Part shown: in pieces, positions 21,782 through 26,810 of the stretch
Layout: each line of letters begins with the position of its first letter
How positions within the stretch are numbered: position 1 is the first letter of the stretch
Assembly: GCA_031549625.1 (NCBI GenBank)
Contig: JAVBPK010000043.1
Location: 1-26,810, forward strand
Length of the DNA: 26,810 bases
DNA from: JAISXK01 sp031549625
Lineage (GTDB): Bacteria > Bacillota > Clostridia > Christensenellales > CAG-138
Direction: 5' to 3'
The notes under the pieces: generated by a model
Told to the model about the DNA's origin: nothing
The model's input: only the letters and a program-made list of their open reading frames with translations
The model's database searches: none
Position numbers and translations under genes: made by a program

Positions 21782-23203
21782 ATGGAAACCATGACAAACG
21801 TATCGGCTGAGTTTGAATCAACAAGTATAAAACTATCTTTCAAGCAACGATTCGACTTTGCAATTTCAGAGTATGGCTACAACATCATAATGAACTGGGT
21901 ATATTCCTTTATGCTGATCTATTATACCGACAGCATCGGAGTACCAGCGGCAGCGGTTTCGGCAATGGTGCTTTTCGTCCGTATCTTTGACGCTATCAAC
22001 GACCCGATTATCGGCGGGTGGGCTGATCGCAGCAAATCCAAATGGGGGCGTTATAAGCCCTGGGTAGGCATCGGCGGCATTTTTATGGGTATTTTTGTAA
22101 CCTTATTGTTCGGTGCAAATCCGGCATGGTCGAGCTCCTTCAAGGTCATTTATATGTGGGGTATTTACGTGCTGGTAACGGTTGCGTCTACTTGCTGCAA
22201 TATGCCTTACGGTGCGCTTAACGGCGTATTGACGTCAGATGGAGGCGAGCGCGCAAAGCTATCAGGCTTGCGCATGATGATTGCCAACATGGGGATTGCC
22301 ACGATTCCAATCATTGCGCCCAGACTCATAGCAGCTATTTCCGGAGCGAATAAAGGGCCGGAAGCGGCCTATGGATACACTGTTTCCGTAGCGATTTGCG
22401 CCGTTGTGGGAATTCCGCTGCTTATTTACACCGCCGTTAAGGTCAAGGAGGTGGTTAAGCCCATGCCAGGCCAAAATAAGCTCCCGCTTGGCTTGCAGCT
22501 TAAGACCTTCTTTACAAACAAGTACGCTGTCATAGCCGCGCTGGGTTCGTTTGTATTCGGATTTGCTGCGTACGGACGCGGAGCGGTGATGGCCTATTAC
22601 TTCACCTATGTTGCGAATAATATTGGATATATGGCCTATATGGGCTTGATTGGGTTGGGATGTGCACTCATTGGCCCCGCTTTTATCGGTCCATTCCTAT
22701 TTAAAAAATTCAGGCATAAGGGCCGAAGCATGATGATCAACTGGGGAGTGGCGTCCGTTTTTGCTTTCACGCTTTATTTCTTAAGGCCGGATAATTTCCT
22801 CTTCTGGGTGTGCTACGCATGTTTCCAGACGCTTATGACGACAGGCATGGGCATTTCTTACAGCATTGCCGGCGATGCTGTGGACTACGGCGAATACAAA
22901 TTAGGCGTCCGGGCGGATGGATTTGTCGCATCGTTCATTTCGCTTCTTATGAAGGCGGGCGGCGCGATCGGCCCCGCCATCATGCTTGCGATTATTGCCG
23001 CACAGGGATATGTTCCCAATCAGGCGCAGAATGCTGCTGTTCTTAATACTTTCAATTTTGGAATAAGCATTATGCTGGGTATACTCGGCGTGGCAATTCT
23101 AATCCTTTACGCCTTTTATGATTTAAGCGCGAAAAAGCATGAAGAGATTCTTGCTGAACTAAATCAGCGGCGTAAAGATGCGCTATCCGGAAGCTCAAAC
23201 TGA
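21782..23203 (+). CDS. GPH-family sugar:cation symporter (MelB/XynB-like)
   Basis: 473 residues with about twelve membrane segments. The N-terminal pattern of glycoside-pentoside-hexuronide symporters is clear: FAISEYGYNIIMNWVYSFML, then FDAINDPIIGGWADRSKSKWGRYKPW, whose Asp residues form the cation site in MelB. AGGAGGT 11 nt before the ATG. Last gene of the cluster; it probably imports the glycoside, pentose or uronide-type substrate of the enzymes upstream by sodium or proton symport. The cluster therefore has its own transporter, independent of the ABC importer at 10268-13802. Confidence 0.92.
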   Translation: METMTNVSAEFESTSIKLSFKQRFDFAISEYGYNIIMNWVYSFMLIYYTDSIGVPAAAVSAMVLFVRIFDAINDPIIGGWADRSKSKWGRYKPWVGIGGIFMGIFVTLLFGANPAWSSSFKVIYMWGIYVLVTVASTCCNMPYGALNGVLTSDGGERAKLSGLRMMIANMGIATIPIIAPRLIAAISGANKGPEAAYGYTVSVAICAVVGIPLLIYTAVKVKEVVKPMPGQNKLPLGLQLKTFFTNKYAVIAALGSFVFGFAAYGRGAVMAYYFTYVANNIGYMAYMGLIGLGCALIGPAFIGPFLFKKFRHKGRSMMINWGVASVFAFTLYFLRPDNFLFWVCYACFQTLMTTGMGISYSIAGDAVDYGEYKLGVRADGFVASFISLLMKAGGAIGPAIMLAIIAAQGYVPNQAQNAAVLNTFNFGISIMLGILGVAILILYAFYDLSAKKHEEILAELNQRRKDALSGSSN

Positions 23204-23237
23204 GGCGGCAACATAATCTTACCAATGTTTGTTCATA

Positions 23238-23280
23238 CAGGGCGGCAAGAAGGTTTGCTGCCCTGTTTTGTATATTTTTT
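23238..23280 (+). terminator. Strong rho-independent terminator of the transketolase/symporter cluster
   Basis: An 11-bp stem CAGGGCGGCAA/TTGCTGCCCTG (23238-23248 with 23255-23265, one G-T pair), 6-nt loop, then TTTTGTATATTTTTT. Typical of a full-strength terminator. Confidence 0.92.
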
Positions 23281-23291
23281 ACAAAAAACAC

Positions 23292-23320
23292 TTCCAAAGA
23301 CGGTATTTTTCCGCTATGAT
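23292..23320 (+). promoter_or_regulatory. Possible promoter of the second surface-protein gene
   Basis: TTCCAA (23292-23297), 17-bp spacer, TATGAT (23315-23320). The -10 is good and the -35 weak. It would give a leader of about 250 nt before the start at 23577. Confidence 0.4.
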
Positions 23321-23576
23321 AAAGGAGTAATAAAATATCATAGAGGCTTGTTGTTCTCTTTTATCATTCCGTTCTAATTTGGGAACGCGCTAAAGAAAAC
23401 GGTATTTGCGAATTCGCGCAAAGGTAGTGTTTGAAATGCGTTTTGCCCTTGCGGGAAGAAAAAGGACATGCCCTTTCAAAGCCGCAAATCAGGAACAAAA
23501 CAGATTTCTTATTATAAAAACAATAAAAAATAAAGGCATTGACGGATTCCCAACTGAACGAACGGAGGCATCATCC

Positions 23577-25715
23577 ATGAAAAAACGCATTTTTGCATTA
23601 TTATTGGCATTTGTGTTGGCATTGACGCTCGCGCCCGTGACGGCGAGCGCGGCCATACCTTTTGCGCCGGGCGTCACAATCATAGTTGGCGGCGAGTACG
23701 AGCTCTACACGCAGAGCGGCAACACTGGCGATGTCACCATCTCTACCACTGATCCCGTTACGATTGAGGGCGCGGGGCAGACGCTCATCGGCAGTGTCGT
23801 TTGCATTGCGGGGGCAAATATCACGCTTAAAAACATCGTTGTTGCGCCTGCCGCCAAAGCGCATAATGTTAGCGGATCCGGCGAGAAAGGAAACGATGCG
23901 GTCCTCTGCATCGGTGCTGGCACTCTCACGCTCATAAACTGCACGATTGCGGGCGGGGCTGGCGGCAGCGCCTCAGGCACCAACAACAACGGTGGCGATG
24001 GCGGCGACGGGGTACGCTGCCCAACAGGCAAATTGACGCTCTACGCGACGAGCGGTACAACGATCACGGGCGGGGCTGGCGGGGCTAGCGCCGCAAGTGG
24101 CGGCGGCTATGGCGGTGGTGCAGTCGTCCTTGATGAGGGCGAGATTTCGGCTAATGGCGCTGTGTTTACGGCTGGCGCCGGCGGAGTCGGCCAGACAATT
24201 AACTCTTCCGGCAGGGGCGGCGTTGCTATATACGCTAAAGACGAAACCAGCATGATCATGACGGATTGCGCCGTCACCGGCGGCACCGGCAATACTGGAG
24301 AGGATGGGATATACTTCAATGACGACGGGTCGCTCACCGCTACCCGGTGCGCCTTTGCCGGCGGCACCGCTACCGCGAGCGACGCGACTGGCAAGGGTGG
24401 AACCGCTGTGGCTTTTGCCCTGGCCACAAACCCCTTCATCATTGCCACGAATTCCTCATTTGCAGGCGGGAACGGCGCAGCAACAGGCGGGGATGGCTTT
24501 CGTTATTTGGATAATGATACACCATTACCTGTGACCTCGAGCGGCTGCACGTTCTCGGGCGGCAATGGCGGGGCCGGAGGGCAGGGCATGAACGTTGAGG
24601 ATGAAAGTATCGTGTTCAAGCGGATTGTGGATACTTCATTTTCAGGCGGGTCGAGCCTGGCCGCTGCCGTCGGCGGGACAGCCCTTTATGGGGGGAAAAG
24701 CATCACCATGGAGATAACGCACGGGAATATTGTGGCCACCGGCGGGAACGGGGAGAACGGCTTGCATGGCAGAACCGGGATCTTTGCCGATGCGGCCTTC
24801 ACCTTCAACGGGAATGGCACATTGATTGCGACCGGCGGGGACGCGGCAGACGGTACGGCCGGGAACGGCGGCTATGGGCTGGTTTCACGTAGAATCTACC
24901 TCAACGGGCCGGGGTTCGTAGTGCTTAGAGGCGGCCAGAACGGCACCGGCGGCGGGGCGAGAGCGCCGTTTGATGGTGAAGCGCCCATCGAAATCACTGG
25001 CGGGTCGCTTTGGAACGCGCGCGGCATGGACCCCGCCACATGGGCGGACGGGATCAGAGTCAACGGGCGCTACCTCGTGCACACGACGATCGCGGGCGGC
25101 GCGGGGCAGACGGCCGTGTTTACCGATGGCGGAAACGCGTACTCCGCGCTCCTCGATAGCACTGGCCAGGCCTGGCCATGGCTGCCGGACGGGGATTATG
25201 CGGTGACGCTTTTAAGCGGAGCGCAGCTCGTCTCGACGCCGGCGACGTTTACGGTCGCCGGCGCGCACAGGAGCTATGCCAATGCGATGGCGCAGTCGGC
25301 AATGGATGGCTACGACTCGCCTTCGCTCGGGCTCACGCCGCAATCCTCCTCATATAGCGGCCTCGGCGCGTTCACGTTCACCAGCAACGGCAGCTTCAGC
25401 CGTTTCGCCTCCTTCAGCGCAAACGGCGCAACGCTTACGAATGGCGTGGACTACGCCGTGGAGCGCATAGGCGGCGGCACGCGCATCACCATGACGGAGG
25501 CGGACATGCGCGCGCTTTCCGGGCAGGTGAACTTCCGGGCCGTGTTTACGGAAGGTGCTGCGGGCTGCAAGGTGCTTGTAAATGGGGTAGCAATCCCGTC
25601 CAATCAGGTGGTCAATCCGCCTAAGACGGGGGACGCGTCAGGAGGTTATCTCTTCCTCAGTATATCCGCGGTGATATTGGCGCTGGCGGTAAGCAGGAGG
25701 AAGAAGCGGAGTTAA
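23577..25715 (+). CDS. Wall-anchored beta-helix surface protein 2
   Basis: 712 residues from the ATG at 23577, which has GGAGG 8 nt upstream and starts a clean signal peptide (KKRIFALLLAFVLALTLAPV, cleavage near ASA-A). Residues about 30-530 are Gly/Ala/Thr-rich with repeated TITGGAGG-like turns and GCTFSGGNGG / CAFAGGTA segments, as in right-handed parallel beta-helix (pectate-lyase-like or adhesin) proteins. Residues about 585-680 are the same Ig-like module as in the protein at 3244. The end is PPKTGD, a hydrophobic helix and RRKKRS: a sortase sorting signal of the (S/P)PxTG kind. No sortase gene lies in the window. The passenger part is unlike that of the first protein, so the gene looks like a different head on the same anchor cassette. 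It could be an adhesin or glycan-binding protein; catalytic residues of a polysaccharide lyase are not evident. Confidence 0.85.
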   Translation: MKKRIFALLLAFVLALTLAPVTASAAIPFAPGVTIIVGGEYELYTQSGNTGDVTISTTDPVTIEGAGQTLIGSVVCIAGANITLKNIVVAPAAKAHNVSGSGEKGNDAVLCIGAGTLTLINCTIAGGAGGSASGTNNNGGDGGDGVRCPTGKLTLYATSGTTITGGAGGASAASGGGYGGGAVVLDEGEISANGAVFTAGAGGVGQTINSSGRGGVAIYAKDETSMIMTDCAVTGGTGNTGEDGIYFNDDGSLTATRCAFAGGTATASDATGKGGTAVAFALATNPFIIATNSSFAGGNGAATGGDGFRYLDNDTPLPVTSSGCTFSGGNGGAGGQGMNVEDESIVFKRIVDTSFSGGSSLAAAVGGTALYGGKSITMEITHGNIVATGGNGENGLHGRTGIFADAAFTFNGNGTLIATGGDAADGTAGNGGYGLVSRRIYLNGPGFVVLRGGQNGTGGGARAPFDGEAPIEITGGSLWNARGMDPATWADGIRVNGRYLVHTTIAGGAGQTAVFTDGGNAYSALLDSTGQAWPWLPDGDYAVTLLSGAQLVSTPATFTVAGAHRSYANAMAQSAMDGYDSPSLGLTPQSSSYSGLGAFTFTSNGSFSRFASFSANGATLTNGVDYAVERIGGGTRITMTEADMRALSGQVNFRAVFTEGAAGCKVLVNGVAIPSNQVVNPPKTGDASGGYLFLSISAVILALAVSRRKKRS

Positions 25716-25724
25716 GAATACAGA
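25332..25724 (+). repeat. Long direct repeat, copy B (surface-protein anchor cassette)
   Basis: Colinear with 4278-4670 with no indel, about 90% identical over the coding 384 bp by hand alignment. The longest identical stretches exceed 25 bp, for example around GGCGTGGACTACGCCGTGGA. Same orientation as copy A. Confidence 0.9.
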
Positions 25725-25740
25725 GTAAGCATACAGCATT

Positions 25741-25822
25741 AAGAATGCAAAATTAAGAATGCAGAATGATAAGTGCGGATTATATGATCCAATTCTTAAT
25801 TCTGCATTTTTTATTCTTAATT
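25741..25822. repeat. Small inverted-repeat element, copy B (MITE- or REP-like)
   Basis: Arms AATGCAGAAT (25758-25767) and complement (25799-25808), with outer arms AATTAAG/CTTAATT (25751-25757, 25816-25822). The centre GATAAGTGCGGATTATATG is identical to copy A. Both copies lie just behind the shared anchor cassette; the last part of the element ends in T-rich DNA and may serve as terminator. Confidence 0.65.
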
Positions 25823-25890
25823 ATTGAATAAACATCGTTGCTCCATCGAATCATAGCTATGTCATCATTTTGTGCAAAGGTAATACTTCC

Positions 25891-26810
25891 ATGGAGAATC
25901 TTGTTCCCAGCGGTACCATAAGTAAAGGCGAAACATATTATCCGGATAACACATACCGCATCGTGATAGATTTTGAAGACGGCCCGGTAAAAGAGCGTTA
26001 TGAATCGAGCGATTCGCTGAACTATAAAAAATATGTAGGCGGCGCGGACGGCGAATATAAGGAGGTTGCAGCCGATGGCTTGTACTTCGAGGCGCTGCGC
26101 GTTTTTTCCGATTTCCTGGAAAACAAGGATATCGAGGAGTTCGAGCGCCGCATCATGCCGCTGTACGAAAAAATCGATGCAATATGGCATACCACCGAAA
26201 CCGGTTCATACGATTACTGGATATACATCTACCTATTTAACCCGCCCCGTCTGCAAAAGTGGATTTTGGACGCGTATCTGCTCACTAAGAATTACGACAA
26301 GGCGTGGGCGTTTCGGTATGGCGGAATTACCTCCCTGGTCAACCTGAGGGAAAAAAAGTATATAACCGTGGAGGAAATTTTGAACATCCGCGCCAACTGT
26401 TCCGACACTTCGATAGACGCAACGATACTTCTCAATATGGAGGGTGTCAATAAAAACCGGTTGTCGGGGTTTGGAAAGGAATCGTTTGAGGGAATCAAGG
26501 CGCTGCTAAACAGCAGGCTATCGGAATTTGAGGTGCAGCATGGGGCCAATATTGTGCAGTATTACTTTGAGAAGTGGCGCAAAAAGCGAATAGACGTATT
26601 TAAGCCATACTTCAAAGCAGTGCTAAAACGCTACGGCGGCGGCTCCATTAAGGACGAAAGCGATCTCCTAAAACATATGGGCAATCATAGAATCGAAAAA
26701 AAGCGTGCCTTTTTGTTCAAAATGAATATAGAAATAGAACAGGAATGGCTTGCGACGAACGGCGTGTTTGATTCGTTTTTCGGCTTCATCATGCAGGAGT
26801 TTTTGCGCGA
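25891..26810 (+). CDS. Unrecognised protein, 3' partial (runs off the window)
   Basis: From the ATG at 25891 the frame stays open to the right edge (306 codons, no stop). AAAGG lies 10 nt upstream; the frame is closed by TGA at 25825, so the start must be at or after 25828. The product begins MENLVPSGTISKGETYYPDN and is rich in aromatic, Lys and Glu residues (for example YDYWIYIYLFNPPRLQKWIL and NIVQYYFEKWRKKRIDVFKP). It has no signal peptide or membrane segment, so it is probably cytoplasmic and mostly helical. I do not recognise the family. Codon use looks normal for coding DNA, and the opposite-strand frames here are shorter and unlike proteins. It follows copy B of the inverted-repeat element without a clear promoter. 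Confidence 0.7.
   Translation, partial: MENLVPSGTISKGETYYPDNTYRIVIDFEDGPVKERYESSDSLNYKKYVGGADGEYKEVAADGLYFEALRVFSDFLENKDIEEFERRIMPLYEKIDAIWHTTETGSYDYWIYIYLFNPPRLQKWILDAYLLTKNYDKAWAFRYGGITSLVNLREKKYITVEEILNIRANCSDTSIDATILLNMEGVNKNRLSGFGKESFEGIKALLNSRLSEFEVQHGANIVQYYFEKWRKKRIDVFKPYFKAVLKRYGGGSIKDESDLLKHMGNHRIEKKRAFLFKMNIEIEQEWLATNGVFDSFFGFIMQEFLR

Larger units (their letters stand above)
23204..23576. other. Intergenic region between symporter and second surface-protein gene
   Basis: 373 bp without a convincing gene. It holds the cluster terminator (23238-23280), a possible promoter (23292-23320) and the 11-mer AATTTGGGAAC (23376-23386) that also occurs before the first surface-protein gene. 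The frame of the downstream gene is open from 23406, but no binding site supports a start there. Confidence 0.6.

Noticed and set aside
25852..25861. Palindrome CATAGCTATG near the last gene
   Set aside because: Only 10 bp, with no promoter around it or second copy; it is expected by chance in a window of this size.

Overview
The window looks like a chromosomal accessory region from an anaerobic member of the Firmicutes (Clostridia-like, moderately GC-rich). The signs are strong Shine-Dalgarno sites (GGAGG/AGGAGG), lipoprotein signals with Pro/Ala-rich linkers, PPKTG-type sorting signals, a flavinylated fumarate-reductase-like lipoprotein, a ribose-type ABC importer and split transketolase genes. 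The taxon is inferred from style only; no rRNA or marker gene is present. I see no tRNA, rRNA, CRISPR array, transposase or phage gene.

Left end (1-3071): the 3' part of a secreted FMN/FAD reductase, a hairpin terminator, then a membrane-embedded regulator whose winged-helix DNA-binding domain is at the C-terminus. Next is a wall-anchored beta-helix surface protein (3244-4661) whose signal peptide is separated from its body by a one-base frameshift.

Centre-left (4815-13802): a LacI-type regulator fused to a complete solute-binding-protein domain reads leftward. Diverging from it is an apparent operon of a Gfo/Idh/MocA oxidoreductase, an SDR, a flavin-reductase-like protein and a one-permease sugar ABC importer (ATPase, permease, lipoprotein). 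Two copies of an 11-mer containing AAACGTTT lie in the divergent promoter region and are probably the regulator's operators.

Centre-right (13961-23203): more AT-rich. A perfect consensus promoter drives a YesN/AraC-like regulator with a degenerate receiver domain, translationally coupled to a zinc dehydrogenase. After a terminator come a second zinc dehydrogenase, a split transketolase (two subunits), an SDR, a third zinc dehydrogenase and a GPH-family symporter, closed by a strong terminator. The cluster looks like uptake, redox conversion and two-carbon cleavage of a sugar or polyol. No kinase, isomerase or aldolase is present, so the substrate is unknown.

Right end (23577-26810): a second beta-helix surface protein shares its C-terminal cassette with the first (about 90% identical DNA over 384 bp, no gaps) and is followed by a related small inverted-repeat element. 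The two cassettes are direct repeats 21,054 bp apart that bracket both catabolic clusters, so the whole segment may behave as a recombination-prone island. The window ends inside an unrecognised open reading frame that has no stop before the edge.
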